A stretch of DNA of 64,000 nucleotides, taken from contig NZ_JAKLJA010000001.1 in the NCBI RefSeq assembly GCF_022213065.1, positions 496,001-560,000 of the forward strand, given 5' to 3'. This DNA comes from Paraburkholderia tagetis. Its GTDB lineage: Bacteria; Pseudomonadota; Gammaproteobacteria; Burkholderiales; Burkholderiaceae. The number at the start of each line of letters is the position of its first letter. Positions within the stretch are counted from its first letter, which is position 1. The translations under genes and the position numbers were made by a program. Below are positions 43,518 through 54,205 of this stretch, piece after piece. A model generated the notes under the pieces. The model was not told the origin of the DNA. It did not search any database and saw only the letters and a list, made by a program, of their open reading frames with translations.

Positions 43518-45080
43518 GTGACTTCGCGTTGCCAGGATACCCATCAAGTTACGGCGCTGTGCATCACCCCCGGAACGCTCACGCTCTCGCAACTTCGCAC
43601 GGTTCATCAGAACGCCGTGCGCCTCACGCTCGACGAAAGCGCCCATGCGGCCATCGATCGTAGCGTCGCCTGCGTCGAACAGATCATCGCGGAAGACCGC
43701 ACCGCCTACGGCATCAACACCGGCTTCGGCCTGCTCGCTTCGACGCGCATCGCGCGCGAAGACCTCGAAAACCTGCAACGCTCGCTGGTGCTCTCGCACG
43801 CCGCGGGCGTGGGCGAGGCGCTGGACGACGCGCTCGTGCGCCTGATCATGGTGCTCAAGATCAACAGCCTCGCACGCGGGATCTCGGGCATCCGCCGCTC
43901 GGTCATCGAGGCGCTCATCGCACTCGTGAACGCCGAGGTGTATCCGCGCATTCCGGTGAAGGGCTCCGTGGGCGCCTCGGGCGACCTCGCGCCGCTCGCG
44001 CACATGTCGCTCGTGCTGCTGGGCGTTGGCGAAGCGCGCCATGACGGCCGCTGGATGCCGGCGCGCGAAGCGCTCAAGCTCGCCGGCCTCGAGCCGCTCA
44101 GCCTCGCCGCGAAGGAAGGCCTCGCGCTTCTGAACGGCACGCAAGCCTCCACCGCCTACGCGCTCAAGGGCCTGTTCCTCGCCGAAGACCTCTACGCCGC
44201 CGCGAGCGTGTGCGGCGCACTGAGCGTGGAAGCCATGCTCGGCTCGCGCGCACCGTTCGATCCGCGCATTCACGCCGCACGCGGCCAGCGCGGCCAGATC
44301 GACGCCGCCGCGGTGTATCGTCATCTGCTCGGCGCTTCGAGCCAGGTGGGCGCATCGCACGCGAACTGCGAAAAGGTCCAGGACCCGTATTCGCTGCGCT
44401 GCCAGCCGCAAGTCATGGGCGCCTGCCTCACGCAGATCCGCAACGCCGCCGACGTGCTCGAAGTCGAGTCGAACGCCGTGTCGGACAACCCGCTCGTGTT
44501 CCCCGAGGAAGGCGACGTCATTTCGGGCGGCAACTTCCACGCCGAACCCGTTGCAATGGCGGCCGACAATCTCGCGCTCGCGATTGCGGAAATCGGCTCG
44601 CTCAGCGAACGCCGCATCTCGCTGATGATGGACAAGCACATGTCCCAGCTTCCCGCGTTCCTCGTGGCGAACGGCGGCGTGAACTCGGGCTTCATGATCG
44701 CGCAGGTGACGGCCGCGGCGCTCGCCTCGGACAACAAAGCGCTCGCCCATCCCGCCAGCGTGGACAGCCTGCCGACCTCGGCCAACCAGGAAGACCACGT
44801 GTCGATGGCGCCCAACGCGGGCCGCCGTCTCTGGGAAATGGCCGACAACGTCAAGGGCATTCTCGCGATCGAATGGCTGGGCGCATGCCAGGGTCTGGAC
44901 TTCCGCGAAGGCCTGAAGACCACCGACGCACTGGAAACCGCGCGCTACATCCTGCGCCAGACCGTGCCGTTCTACGAGAAGGACCGCTACTTCGCTCCCG
45001 ACATCGAAGCAGCGAGCGCCTTGATTGCCCAGCGCCACCTGAACGCGCTGCTGCCGGCATCGACCCTGCCGAGCCTGTAA
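43518..45080 (+). CDS. hutH: Histidine ammonia-lyase
   Basis: GTG at 43518 with GGAGGA five bases upstream gives 520 residues, close to the usual 505-510; the longer frame starts in the operator region. It has [11 protein letters not shown] near the N-terminus and the Ala-Ser-Gly triad at about 153-155 ([20 protein letters not shown]), which cyclises to the MIO cofactor, plus SDNPLVF and [14 protein letters not shown]. The enzyme deaminates L-histidine to urocanate. The remaining hut genes are absent here; an amino-acid permease gene follows, so this is a partial or second hut locus. Confidence 0.94.
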   Translation: MTSRCQDTHQVTALCITPGTLTLSQLRTVHQNAVRLTLDESAHAAIDRSVACVEQIIAEDRTAYGINTGFGLLASTRIAREDLENLQRSLVLSHAAGVGEALDDALVRLIMVLKINSLARGISGIRRSVIEALIALVNAEVYPRIPVKGSVGASGDLAPLAHMSLVLLGVGEARHDGRWMPAREALKLAGLEPLSLAAKEGLALLNGTQASTAYALKGLFLAEDLYAAASVCGALSVEAMLGSRAPFDPRIHAARGQRGQIDAAAVYRHLLGASSQVGASHANCEKVQDPYSLRCQPQVMGACLTQIRNAADVLEVESNAVSDNPLVFPEEGDVISGGNFHAEPVAMAADNLALAIAEIGSLSERRISLMMDKHMSQLPAFLVANGGVNSGFMIAQVTAAALASDNKALAHPASVDSLPTSANQEDHVSMAPNAGRRLWEMADNVKGILAIEWLGACQGLDFREGLKTTDALETARYILRQTVPFYEKDRYFAPDIEAASALIAQRHLNALLPASTLPSL

Positions 45081-45112
45081 CGGCCCGCAATCCGCATCAA
45101 CGGCCTTGAGCG

Positions 45113-45143
45113 TCACCCGGTGATCCTGCGCGACACCGGGTGA
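45113..45143. repeat. 10-bp inverted repeat between hutH and the permease gene
   Basis: TCACCCGGTG and CACCGGGTGA are separated by 11 bases, with further ACCGGG copies following at 45148-45170. There is no T tract, so it is more likely an mRNA stability element than a terminator. Confidence 0.6.
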
Positions 45144-45266
45144 ACCGGTTGATACCGGGTAACACCGGGAGACACCCACGGCCGCACGAAAGAGAAGACG
45201 AAACGGGCCGGCAGACAGCATCGGTGGCGCAAGCCACTGTCGCTGGTCCGTTCAAGGAAAGAGACA

Positions 45267-46664
45267 TTGGAAGCAAATCTGCAGCGTAACCTCGGAGCCC
45301 GCCACATCCGCTTTCTCGCGATCGGCTCCGCCATCGGCACCGGTCTCTTCTACGGATCCGCATCCGCGATCCAGCTGGCCGGTCCGGCAGTCATCCTCGC
45401 GTACATCCTCGGTGGCGCGGCGGTCTATATGGTCATGCGCGCATTGGGCGAGATGTCCGTGCGCAATCCGATTTCGGGCTCGTTCAGCCGCTACGCCAGC
45501 GACTACCTCGGCCCGCTCGCCGGATTTCTCACCGGCTGGACCTATATCCTCGAGATGATCATCGTCGGCCTCGCCGACGTCACGGCCTTCGGCATCTACA
45601 TGGCCTTCTGGTTTCCGCACGTGCCGCAGTGGATCTGGGTGCTGGCGATCGTGCTGCTGATCTGCGCACTCAATCTGTGCAACGTGAAGATCTTCGGCGA
45701 AATGGAGTTCTGGCTCGCACTCGCGAAGATTCTCGCCATCGGCGCAATGATTATTGGCGGCGCCGCCATTATCGTGCTGGGCATCAGCATGAATGGCGAG
45801 CAGGCACACGGGCTCGCGAATCTCTGGACACATGGCGGCTTCGCACCACATGGCATGGGCGGCCTCATTGCCTCGCTCGCGGTGGTGATGTTCGCGTATG
45901 GCGGGGTCGAGATCATCGGCATCACCAGCGGCGAAGCAAAAAATCCCGAAGAGGTTCTGCCGCGCGCGATCAACGCGGTGCCCGTGCGTATTCTGCTGTT
46001 CTACGTGCTCACGATGGTCGTGCTGATGGCTGTGTTCCCGTGGAGCAAGATCGACGGCCAGGGCAGCCCGTTCGTGCAGATCTTCTCGGGACTGGGCATC
46101 AAGTCGGCGGCCACGATCCTCAATGTGGTGGTCATTTCCGCAGCCGTTTCGGCGATCAATAGTGACATCTTTGGCGCCTGCCGCATGATGTACGGCATGG
46201 CCGCGCAAGGCCAGGCACCGCGTATCTTCACGATCACGTCGCGTGCGGGCGCACCTTGGGTGACGGTGCTCGTGATGGGCGTGGCGCTGCTCGGCGGCGT
46301 GCTGCTCAACTATCTGATTCCCGACCAGATCTTCCTGATCATCGCGTCTATCGCGACGTTCGCCACGGTCTGGGTCTGGCTGATGATCCTGCTTTCGCAG
46401 GTGGCAATGCGCTGGCGTCTGTCCGCGGATGAAGTGCGCGCCCTGAAGTTCAAGGTGCCGCTGTGGCCTGTTGGTCCTGCTGTGGCTATCGCATTCATGC
46501 TTGCCGTGATCGGCGTGCTGGGCTATGAGCACGATACGCGCATCGCCCTGTTTGTCGGCATCGGCTGGATCGCGTTGATGACCGTGGGCTGGTGGCTGTG
46601 TAGCAAGCTCAATGGACCGAGCGGTCTCGTCGAGGAACGTCGCGAGATGGCTAAGCAGAACTAG
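45267..46664 (+). CDS. Amino-acid permease, APC family (probable histidine transporter)
   Basis: TTG at 45267 with AAGGAAAGAG upstream gives 465 residues and about twelve membrane helices. It starts [20 protein letters not shown], followed by [20 protein letters not shown], the signature of the amino-acid transporter group that includes ProY and HisP-like permeases, and has [20 protein letters not shown] in the middle. The gene lies 186 bp after hutH on the same strand, so histidine is the likely cargo. This rests on context, not on a visible specificity residue. Confidence 0.9.
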   Translation: MEANLQRNLGARHIRFLAIGSAIGTGLFYGSASAIQLAGPAVILAYILGGAAVYMVMRALGEMSVRNPISGSFSRYASDYLGPLAGFLTGWTYILEMIIVGLADVTAFGIYMAFWFPHVPQWIWVLAIVLLICALNLCNVKIFGEMEFWLALAKILAIGAMIIGGAAIIVLGISMNGEQAHGLANLWTHGGFAPHGMGGLIASLAVVMFAYGGVEIIGITSGEAKNPEEVLPRAINAVPVRILLFYVLTMVVLMAVFPWSKIDGQGSPFVQIFSGLGIKSAATILNVVVISAAVSAINSDIFGACRMMYGMAAQGQAPRIFTITSRAGAPWVTVLVMGVALLGGVLLNYLIPDQIFLIIASIATFATVWVWLMILLSQVAMRWRLSADEVRALKFKVPLWPVGPAVAIAFMLAVIGVLGYEHDTRIALFVGIGWIALMTVGWWLCSKLNGPSGLVEERREMAKQN

Positions 46665-46735
46665 GGCGCATTCTGGTTCTGTTTACAGCTGGTCATTTCC
46701 GTCGCGGTTTCTGTTGTTTCGTGGTGCCTGGTTTG

Positions 46736-46990
46736 TCGCGTTTCCTTGGTTTCATGTCGGTCTGCCAGCGTTGCCTCTGTGCGGGGCGGCCCCTACTTTT
46801 CTTTGCCGCGGCAAAGAAAAGTAGGCAAAAGAAAGCCGCTCACACCGCTAGTGTTACGCCGTCCACCTCTTGCCTTATATCGAAGTGGTTCCGGGGCTTC
46901 CGTCATCTCGCACCTTCAAACTCAGTGACAAAGGGCTCATCCATCCCGCTGCTCGCTACGCGCGCAGCGGTCGGGTATGCATGGGAAACC
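46736..46990 (+). repeat. Half copy of dispersed palindromic element (copy C)
   Basis: This copy has the same arm as copy A, with TCGCGTTTCCTTG at one end and GGGAAACC at the other; it contains the long hairpin at about 46793-46826. It stands 3' of the permease gene. The remaining 46991-47124 shows no gene, only a 14-bp palindrome AGTCGCTAGCGACT at 47070-47083. Confidence 0.85.
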
Positions 46991-47124
46991 ACATCTGCTG
47001 CACGCGCAAACGCAGCACATGCCGCCACACCTCTGCCCTCCTCTCGGCCAGCACAGAATCTGCTTAAACAGTCGCTAGCGACTTACATCTGAGCCCCCCT
47101 TCACCGAAACCTTCGCGGCCGGCT

Positions 47125-47724
47125 TTACCCGAACAGCTTGTTCGCGGTTTTGCCGATCAGCTCGCCTTGAAAACGCGCGCCTTCAAGCTCGATCGCGCTC
47201 GGCTGGCGCTGGCCTTGTCCGCCAGCTATGGTCGTGGCGCCATAGGGCGCACCGCCAACGATCTCATCCAGCGTCATCTGCCCCTGGTGGCTATACGGCA
47301 AGCCAACGACCGTCATGCCGAAGTGCAGGAGGTTGGTGATGATCGAGAAGAGTGTGGTTTCCTGGCCGCCGTGCTGGGTGGCCGTCGAGGTGAAGGCGCC
47401 CCCAACCTTGCCGTTGAATACGCCGCGCATCCATAGGCCGCCGGCCTGATCCAGAAATGCCGCCATCTGCGACGACATGCGGCCGAAACGGGTCGGCGTG
47501 CCCACGATGATCGCATCGTAGTTGGCGAGTTCGTCCACGGTCGCAATGGCCGCCTGCTGATCGAGCTTGAAGTGGGCGCCCTTTGCCACTTCCTCGGGCA
47601 CGGTTTCCGGCACCCGCTTGACGTCGACCGTGGCGCCGGTCGAGCGCGCACCTTCGGCAACGGCATCCGCCAGCGCTTCGACGTGCCCGTACGATGAGTA
47701 ATACAACACCAGGACTTTGGACAT
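47125..47724 (-). CDS. wrbA: NAD(P)H:quinone oxidoreductase, WrbA type
   Basis: The ATG at 47724 with AAGGAG upstream gives 199 residues, the normal WrbA length. The flavodoxin-like fold has the FMN phosphate loop [14 protein letters not shown], the [19 protein letters not shown] region and the WrbA insert around [13 protein letters not shown]. WrbA reduces quinones by two electrons with NAD(P)H and protects against oxidative stress. It is monocistronic here. Confidence 0.95.
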   Translation of the reverse strand: MSKVLVLYYSSYGHVEALADAVAEGARSTGATVDVKRVPETVPEEVAKGAHFKLDQQAAIATVDELANYDAIIVGTPTRFGRMSSQMAAFLDQAGGLWMRGVFNGKVGGAFTSTATQHGGQETTLFSIITNLLHFGMTVVGLPYSHQGQMTLDEIVGGAPYGATTIAGGQGQRQPSAIELEGARFQGELIGKTANKLFG

Positions 47725-47777
47725 TTGCCACTCCTTTTGCGTGTATACGGCAAGGCACGCTGCCCGCCATTCATCAT

Positions 47778-50723
47778 TTACTGGAATTCCTGTCGTGCTA
47801 CTTCCTCGACGGCCCGCCACGCCCACGACTCGAACTGGCCGGGCGGCACGGGTTTCGAATAGAGAAAGCCCTGCGCGAAATCGCACCCCACCGCTTTAAG
47901 AAACGCCTGCTGCTCCGCGGTCTCCACACCTTCGGCAATCACCTGGATGCCGAGCTTGTGCGCGAGCACCACCATCGCTTCGCAGAGCGCCTGGTTATCT
48001 TCGTTCACGCTCAAATTCTGCACAAACGACCGGTCGATCTTCAGGTAATCGATCTCGAAGCGCTGAAGATAGGCCAGCGACGAATAACCCGTGCCGAAAT
48101 CGTCGATTGAAATGCCGATGCCCGCGCGGCGGAACGTCAGCAGTTTTTCATCGATATTCGATTCCGACTGCAATAACAGCCCCTCGGTGATCTCCACGGC
48201 AACGCTGCCGCCCGGCATGCCTTCCCGCGTGAGGTACTCGGACCAGCGCGCGCATTGCATGCTGTCCTGGCGAACCTGCACCGGAGACATATTCACGCTC
48301 ACCTCAAAAGCGTCGTCATACCGCTCGCGCCAGCGCCGTGCCTGCTGCACCGCCCGCCTGAACACCCAGTCGCCAATCGGCACGATCAGCCCCGTGTCCT
48401 CGGCCAGCGGGATGAATTCGAGCGGGCTGATCATGCCGCGCACCGGATGGCACCAGCGGATCAGCGCTTCGGCCTTGCAAACCTTGCCGGTCGCCAGTTC
48501 GATGATCGGCTGATAGAACAGTTGAAACTGTGTATCCGGCAAAGCGGCGCGCAAGTCGCTCGTGAGCCGCAAACGCCGTTCGGCGTCCACGCGCATGTCG
48601 GGCGTGAAGTAGCAGAAGCGATTGCGTCCCGCGTTCTTGGAGGCGTACATGGCCTGATCGGCATTCTTGAACAGCATGTCGAGTTCGCCGGCATCGTCGG
48701 GATAAAACGTAATGCCGATGCTCGCGGAAATGAATTCCTCGTCCGCGCCCAGTTTGAATGGCAATGCCAGACTGCCGTTGATCGTCCTCGCGATCCACTC
48801 TACCCGCTCGTCGTCGTCCAGTTCGGGAAGAATGACCGTGAACTCGTCGCCGCCCAGGCGCGCAACGGTATCCAATTCGCGCACGCACGAACTGATGCGC
48901 CTGGCCGCTTCCACCAGCAGCACGTCGCCCGTGTCGTGCCCGAGGGAATCGTTGACTTCCTTGAAGCGGTCGAGATCGATGAGCATCAGCGCCATGCGCC
49001 GGCCCGAGCGGCGCGAGCGCCGCGCTTCATGTTCGAGACGTTCATGGAACATCTGACGATTCGGCAGGCCGGTGAGCGCGTCGAAATTGGCCTGTCGCCA
49101 GATCGTCGCCTCGAAGGCCATGCGATCGGAAAGGTCGCGGCCAACAGCCATCACGGAATTGACCTCGCCCGAGCGGTCGATTTCCGGCGTGATGCGGATA
49201 TGGGAGCATTGCTCCGCCCCCTCCTTGCCGATCCATCGCAGCTCGAATTGCGTGCTTTTCCCGCTTGAAATGACTTCGCGTATTTTCCCCTCGTAGACCA
49301 GCGCATTCGGGCCGCCGGGATGCTCCGACGGTCGCTTGCCGAGCGCCTCGGCCAGGCTGCTCCCCGACGACACACAAAACGCGGGGTTGGCGTAAATACG
49401 CCGAATATCTTTGTCGTAGCGGGTGATGGTGTCCGGCGAGTTTTCGATCAACATGCGCGATTCGCGCTCGCGCGCCACCAGTTCGGCCGTGCGTTCGATC
49501 ACGACTTGCTCGAGCGATGCGTTGATCTCGTTGATCTTCTGTATTTTCTGGCCAATCGCGCCGCGCATTCGCTCGAAACGCAACTCGAGCCTCGCCAGTT
49601 CGTCCTGTCCGCTCGCCGCCGTTCCTGGCGGTGTCCCTTCCTCGAACGGCACGCCCGCATCGTCGCCCGTATCGTGCATCTTGCGCACCAGCTTGCTGAG
49701 CGGCTCCGAAATACTGCGCGAAATGAAGTACGCCAGAAACAGCGAGAGCAGAAAACCCGAGATGCCCACGAGCACGATCTGGTTGCGCACCGCTCGCGCT
49801 TCCATCGTCAGGCTCTTTTCCGCAATCGTGCTCACCACGACCCAGCTCGTACCGGGAATGCGCGAGTACGCGACGAGATAGCGCTCGCCTTGCATACCCG
49901 CAACGCTCAGGAAACTGCTCGCGTCGGCCGATGTCCCGTTGTGCGCGATGCTTTCGAGCAGCCGGGATACCATTTGCATTCCGCTATGGGCCCGCGCATC
50001 GTCGGCCCGAATGATGACCCGTTGATTGTCGCTGTCGAGAATGCAGATCTCGATGCCGCTTCGGGAGGCGACGTTGCTGAAAATCGCGGAAAAATATTCC
50101 GGCCTCACCACCAAAACCAGATTTCCGATCTTCTGGTCGTTGCTTTTGTCGAAGACCCCGCTCACCATCCCCAGGTTTGGTTCGCCGACACCGTTATCGT
50201 AGCTGCCCCAGTAGGTGCGCTCGTAGTGGGTCTCGGCGCGCTGAACGAGGTTTGTGACGCCACGCGTCAATTGCGCGAACGCCTGCGTATCCAGAATACG
50301 ATGGTCCTTGTCGAGCAGATATTTCTGGTTGATGAAATCCACCGACCCGAAGTGTTCGAGCAGCAGCCGCGCCATGTCTTCACGTGCTTCGCTGCGGTGC
50401 TGGATACTGGCGCTCGTCGCGCCGGCAAGCGCACTTTGAAGACGATTCGACACGACGAGCAGCTTGCTCTCCGTCTCGATCTGCTCCATGCGCATATGCA
50501 CGTTCTTGGAGACCTGCTCGACCACCTCCTTCGAGAAAACCTCAGCATTCTCCTTGATCGCCGCGACCGATTTCACATACGAGATGCAACCCGAAATGAT
50601 CACGGGCAGCAAGCACAGCAGCACGAAAGCCGCCATGAGCCGGTGACGAATTTCGACGCGACGAAGCAGATCCTGCGACAGATAGTCGAACGCGAGGCGC
50701 AGCGGTGCGGGGATCAAGTTCAT
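47778..50723 (-). CDS. Membrane-bound diguanylate cyclase/phosphodiesterase (dCache-HAMP-PAS-GGDEF-EAL)
   Basis: This 981-residue sensor has a membrane helix near residue 30-50, a periplasmic Cache-like domain and a second helix near 315-335 ([18 protein letters not shown]). HAMP and coiled-coil regions, a PAS domain from about 425, a GGDEF domain ([36 protein letters not shown]) and an EAL domain ([32 protein letters not shown]) follow. Both catalytic motifs are intact. The ATG overlaps the stop of the preceding binding-protein gene (ATGA), so the periplasmic ligand is probably presented by that protein. Confidence 0.93.
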   Translation of the reverse strand: MNLIPAPLRLAFDYLSQDLLRRVEIRHRLMAAFVLLCLLPVIISGCISYVKSVAAIKENAEVFSKEVVEQVSKNVHMRMEQIETESKLLVVSNRLQSALAGATSASIQHRSEAREDMARLLLEHFGSVDFINQKYLLDKDHRILDTQAFAQLTRGVTNLVQRAETHYERTYWGSYDNGVGEPNLGMVSGVFDKSNDQKIGNLVLVVRPEYFSAIFSNVASRSGIEICILDSDNQRVIIRADDARAHSGMQMVSRLLESIAHNGTSADASSFLSVAGMQGERYLVAYSRIPGTSWVVVSTIAEKSLTMEARAVRNQIVLVGISGFLLSLFLAYFISRSISEPLSKLVRKMHDTGDDAGVPFEEGTPPGTAASGQDELARLELRFERMRGAIGQKIQKINEINASLEQVVIERTAELVARERESRMLIENSPDTITRYDKDIRRIYANPAFCVSSGSSLAEALGKRPSEHPGGPNALVYEGKIREVISSGKSTQFELRWIGKEGAEQCSHIRITPEIDRSGEVNSVMAVGRDLSDRMAFEATIWRQANFDALTGLPNRQMFHERLEHEARRSRRSGRRMALMLIDLDRFKEVNDSLGHDTGDVLLVEAARRISSCVRELDTVARLGGDEFTVILPELDDDERVEWIARTINGSLALPFKLGADEEFISASIGITFYPDDAGELDMLFKNADQAMYASKNAGRNRFCYFTPDMRVDAERRLRLTSDLRAALPDTQFQLFYQPIIELATGKVCKAEALIRWCHPVRGMISPLEFIPLAEDTGLIVPIGDWVFRRAVQQARRWRERYDDAFEVSVNMSPVQVRQDSMQCARWSEYLTREGMPGGSVAVEITEGLLLQSESNIDEKLLTFRRAGIGISIDDFGTGYSSLAYLQRFEIDYLKIDRSFVQNLSVNEDNQALCEAMVVLAHKLGIQVIAEGVETAEQQAFLKAVGCDFAQGFLYSKPVPPGQFESWAWRAVEEVARQEFQ

Positions 50724-52036
50724 TGGTAGTGCATTTTCGCTTCGTTCTTGATCGATTGATCCAGCCGCTTCGCGGCTTCCCCTGGCGTGATTTTGTGGAG
50801 CAAGACGTCCTGCATCAGCCCATGCACATATTCGATGGTGTTCGACGGCAGCGACGAATAATACGGGCTCGCCGTGACTGGATAGCGACGGACCGCGTTG
50901 GTGTAATCGACGATTAGCGGGTCGCTCACAGCGGTCCCCGCGTTTTCCCGGAATGGAGAAATGTTATGCCGTTTCTTTTGCAGGATCAGGAAGCCTTTGC
51001 CCGACATGAATTCCAGAAAGCGCAACGCCGCAGCCTTTCCCGGTGTCTCGCACACGGCAAATCCCGTCTCGCTTCCCAGCACCGGCACGACCTGCGCGCC
51101 ATGCGTATTCCACGGCGGCACGAATACGCCAGTCTCAAAGGCATTGCCGTGCAGCATCGAGCCGGCGGACCAGCTACCCTCGAAAGCCATCGCCACCTTG
51201 CCCTCCTTGAACAGCCTGATGCCTTCGTCGTAGCCCGTCGTCATGAAGGCGGGCTGGACGTATCCGCGTTGGGGAATCTGCGCCATTTTGGCGAAGATGT
51301 CGGCGACTGCGGGGGTGTCGAGATTCAATGTGCCATCGGCCATTTTGTTGCGCCAGTCCGGGTCGTTTGCCACCACGTCGTTAGCGAAGCCAGAAGCAAA
51401 CGGCCCATTGCCGAGCATATTCGGAAAACCGCCGCTCCACATGATGGGCGTGAAGCCCGCCCGCTTGAGCTGCGCGCACACCCGCAGGAAAGCGTCGAAA
51501 TCGGTCGGCAACTGGGTAATACCCGCCTTGGCGAACATTGCCCGGTTGTAATAGATCATGGTTGTCGCCACGCCGCCCGAAATACCAAACCCTTTGCCAT
51601 GGCGGCTGGTCCAATCCGCCTTGAGCGGAGCGAGCATGTTATTCCACGCGGAGGTCTGCCGTAAATCGGCAAGAATCCCATGGTCCGCCAGACCGGCGGC
51701 ATAGGCGTTGGGATTGACGCTCACGAAATCGGGCAGCGCGCCCGCCGCAACGCGCGGCTTGATATTCTCCTCGACCGAATTGCCGATCATGAACTGAACG
51801 TCCACGCGCACATCCGGATTGAGCTTGTTGAATTCGGCGGCGATCTGCAGCATCTCTTGCGGCCAGTCGGGCGCCCAGACCAACGCGGTAATGGTTGTCC
51901 GTGCTGCCGGGCGCGCGTTTGCTGTGGGGTCTTTTTGCGCGTGACAGCCAAACAGGAAAATCAGGGCGATCAGCCCGTATCGCCACCAGGAGAAGTTGAC
52001 TCGTCCCACGCCACGCTCGCTTTCGGATTGAAACAA
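50720..52036 (-). CDS. Extracellular solute-binding lipoprotein (sugar type), paired with a GGDEF-EAL protein
   Basis: The frame gives up to 438 residues from TTG 52036; GTG 52009 is an alternative. A hydrophobic signal region ends in the lipobox FLFGC. The mature part is a type II sugar-binding protein (ITALVWAPDWPQEMLQIAAE, DFVSVNPNAYAAGLADHGIL, VAMAFEGSWSAGSMLHGN). There are no permease or ATPase genes. Its stop overlaps the start of the dCache-GGDEF-EAL gene, which points to a signalling role: the loaded binding protein would contact the receptor and alter cyclic-di-GMP. Confidence 0.88.
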   Translation of the reverse strand: MFQSESERGVGRVNFSWWRYGLIALIFLFGCHAQKDPTANARPAARTTITALVWAPDWPQEMLQIAAEFNKLNPDVRVDVQFMIGNSVEENIKPRVAAGALPDFVSVNPNAYAAGLADHGILADLRQTSAWNNMLAPLKADWTSRHGKGFGISGGVATTMIYYNRAMFAKAGITQLPTDFDAFLRVCAQLKRAGFTPIMWSGGFPNMLGNGPFASGFANDVVANDPDWRNKMADGTLNLDTPAVADIFAKMAQIPQRGYVQPAFMTTGYDEGIRLFKEGKVAMAFEGSWSAGSMLHGNAFETGVFVPPWNTHGAQVVPVLGSETGFAVCETPGKAAALRFLEFMSGKGFLILQKKRHNISPFRENAGTAVSDPLIVDYTNAVRRYPVTASPYYSSLPSNTIEYVHGLMQDVLLHKITPGEAAKRLDQSIKNEAKMHYQ

Positions 52037-52142
52037 GGCGCACGCTCACAATGATGCCCAATCCGCATAACGGCAGAAAAAATCGGTCCTTTAATTCTCG
52101 ACGCGCAGGCGGCAAAGCGCTGGCAGGCGAACCAGGCTCCGC

Positions 52143-53474
52143 TCAGTCGCTCAGCGCATTCAGCCGCTCGACAACATCATCGAACGAGGGCCGGCTTTCG
52201 ACGTGCTCGTCCAGACAATCCGCAATCAGCGCGTCGAAACCAGCGGCGCGATCGGCCGCTTCCCCGGCCAGACGTTGCGCGAGTTCTTCGAGCAGGCAGC
52301 CGAACGCGCGCACCTCGATCCGCTCGAGTGCGTGCGCCCGGGTCCCATTGTCGGCATCATGAAACGACGCCGCGCCGAAGTCGCCGAGCAATGCATGCCC
52401 CGCGCCGTCATGGAGGATATTGTGGGCGTAAAGGTCGCCGTGCATGATCCCGCGGCCATGCAGATGCCGCGCCGCCGAAGCGATCCCTCGCGCGATCCGC
52501 AAGGCATCGGGCCGGGTGAATCGCACGTCGTTTGCATACACGTCGCGCGTGCACGAGTCCAGACTCGGCGGCCCCGCGAGATTGCCGAACGCGGGATCGA
52601 TCAACGCCATCACGAGCCCATGCTCGTCGAGCGGATGCCCCGTGATCTTGCCGAGCACGGGAATGAGATTCGGATGCTGCCCCGCTTGCAGGCACGCGGC
52701 CATTTCGAGGTCCGGCAAACCGTCGCTCGTCACCGCGCCCTTGAACAGCTTGACCGCGACCGCCCCGGCCGGATGCCCATCGCGCAGAAGACGCGTCGCG
52801 CGATGAATCACGCCGGACGCGCCCTCGCCCAACGTCTGCCCGAGCGCGAGCGAATGCCAGTCGATATCGGGCACCGGCGCATCGGCCAGCGCCGCGTGCT
52901 CATGCGCGGCGTTAAACGGATTGCCGGCATAGGCGAGCCACGCGAGCCGCGGCAGGCGCAGCAGCCAAGCCGGCAAGGCTTCGAGATGGTTCGCGGAGAT
53001 GCGCAGCAGCTCCAGACGGCTCAATGCAGCCATGGTGTCGGGCAGCGCGCGCAGCCGGTTGCCGGCGAGCATCAGCTTCTGCAAATTCGCACGCTCGCCA
53101 ATCTGTGCCGGCAGTTCTTCGATGGCGTTATCGGTCAGAATCAGCCAACGCAATGGCGGCGGCAGCGCGCGCGCCGGCACATGGCGGATCCGGTTCGATT
53201 TGAAGCCCACCATGCTCAGTGATGCGCAATCGCCAAGCACGGCCGGCAACTCGGTGAACGGATTATTCGAGGCGAACAGAATGCGCAGCTTGTGTAGCCT
53301 CGGCAAATCGTCCGGGAACGCGGTGAGCGCATTGCCGGAGAGGTCGAGCACTTCGAGCGTGTCGGCGAGTTCGAAGATCTCGCGTGGAAATTCGCTCAAC
53401 CCGCAGGCGAGCTTGAGTTGTCGTGCGCCGGCGAGTTGGCCGTCGCGCAATTGTTCGAGAGTGGAAGTCTTCAC
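52143..53474 (-). CDS. Leucine-rich-repeat protein with eukaryotic-like protein kinase domain
   Basis: GTG at 53474 was chosen (443 residues) because conserved sequence begins there. The first 200 residues contain about seven leucine-rich repeats (LEVLDLSGNALTAFPDDLP, LRWLILTDNAIEELPAQIG). A kinase domain follows: glycine loop GEGASGVIHRAT, the lysine in VAVKLFKG, catalytic loop MHGDLYAHNIL and DFGAASF. The catalytic loop has HGD in place of HRD, common in bacterial LRR kinases. It should phosphorylate a protein in the cytosol; no partner phosphatase is next to it. A repeat element follows upstream. Confidence 0.88.
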   Translation of the reverse strand: MKTSTLEQLRDGQLAGARQLKLACGLSEFPREIFELADTLEVLDLSGNALTAFPDDLPRLHKLRILFASNNPFTELPAVLGDCASLSMVGFKSNRIRHVPARALPPPLRWLILTDNAIEELPAQIGERANLQKLMLAGNRLRALPDTMAALSRLELLRISANHLEALPAWLLRLPRLAWLAYAGNPFNAAHEHAALADAPVPDIDWHSLALGQTLGEGASGVIHRATRLLRDGHPAGAVAVKLFKGAVTSDGLPDLEMAACLQAGQHPNLIPVLGKITGHPLDEHGLVMALIDPAFGNLAGPPSLDSCTRDVYANDVRFTRPDALRIARGIASAARHLHGRGIMHGDLYAHNILHDGAGHALLGDFGAASFHDADNGTRAHALERIEVRAFGCLLEELAQRLAGEAADRAAGFDALIADCLDEHVESRPSFDDVVERLNALSD

Positions 53475-53603
53475 GCGTGAATTGAACGGGCCATGGCAAG
53501 GAATTCGGAAAGCGCTGGCGCGCAACGCCGCGCCGGCCGTGCGCAATTCTAACGGGTGATGGCTTGGGTCTGTTTATGATCTGGTTTGCGGTGGCTGGTT
53601 TTT

Positions 53604-54148
53604 TCGCGTTTCCTTGTGTTCGTGTCGGTCTATTAGCGTTGCCCCTGTGCGGGGCGGCACCTACTTTTCTTTGCAGCCGCAAAGAAAAGTAGGCAAAAGA
53701 AAGCGGCTCAAACCGCTAGTGTGACGCCGTCCACCTCTTGCCCGTTATCGAAGTGGTTCCGGAGCATCCGTCACCTCGCACATTCAACGTTAGTGACAAA
53801 GGACTCATTCATCCCGCTGCTCGCTACGCGCGCAGCGGTCGGGTCTGCATGGGAAACCGTGAGTACTCCCTGGGTAAGCGAATGCGCATGCGCCCCACTG
53901 GTTTTGGGTTATGCCCCACGGCGCGCGCAGCGCCGCCGGAGGAATGAGCCCTTTGTCACTCCGAAAAACGGCGCGTGGCGACAGACGCTCCGGAACCGCT
54001 CCGATCACAGGCAAGTGGTCCACTGCGTCACACTGGCGGTTTGAGCGGCTTTCTTTTGCCTACTTTTCTTTGCCGCGGCAAAGAAAAGTAGGTGCCGCCC
54101 CGCACAGGGGCAACGCTAATAGACCGACACGAACACAAGGAAACGCGA
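53604..54148. repeat. Full-length dispersed element with inverted arms (copy D)
   Basis: This is the same composite element as at 4148-4710 but in the opposite orientation, judged by its unequal centre. Both ends carry TCGCGTTTCCTTG and its complement and both arms have the long hairpin. It lies between the LRR-kinase gene and the 2-oxoacid dehydrogenase genes. Confidence 0.88.
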
Positions 54149-54205
54149 AAATCCACTCCCCACGAAATAAAAAAAACCACAACACAACAGACCCCAGCAT
54201 ACCGC

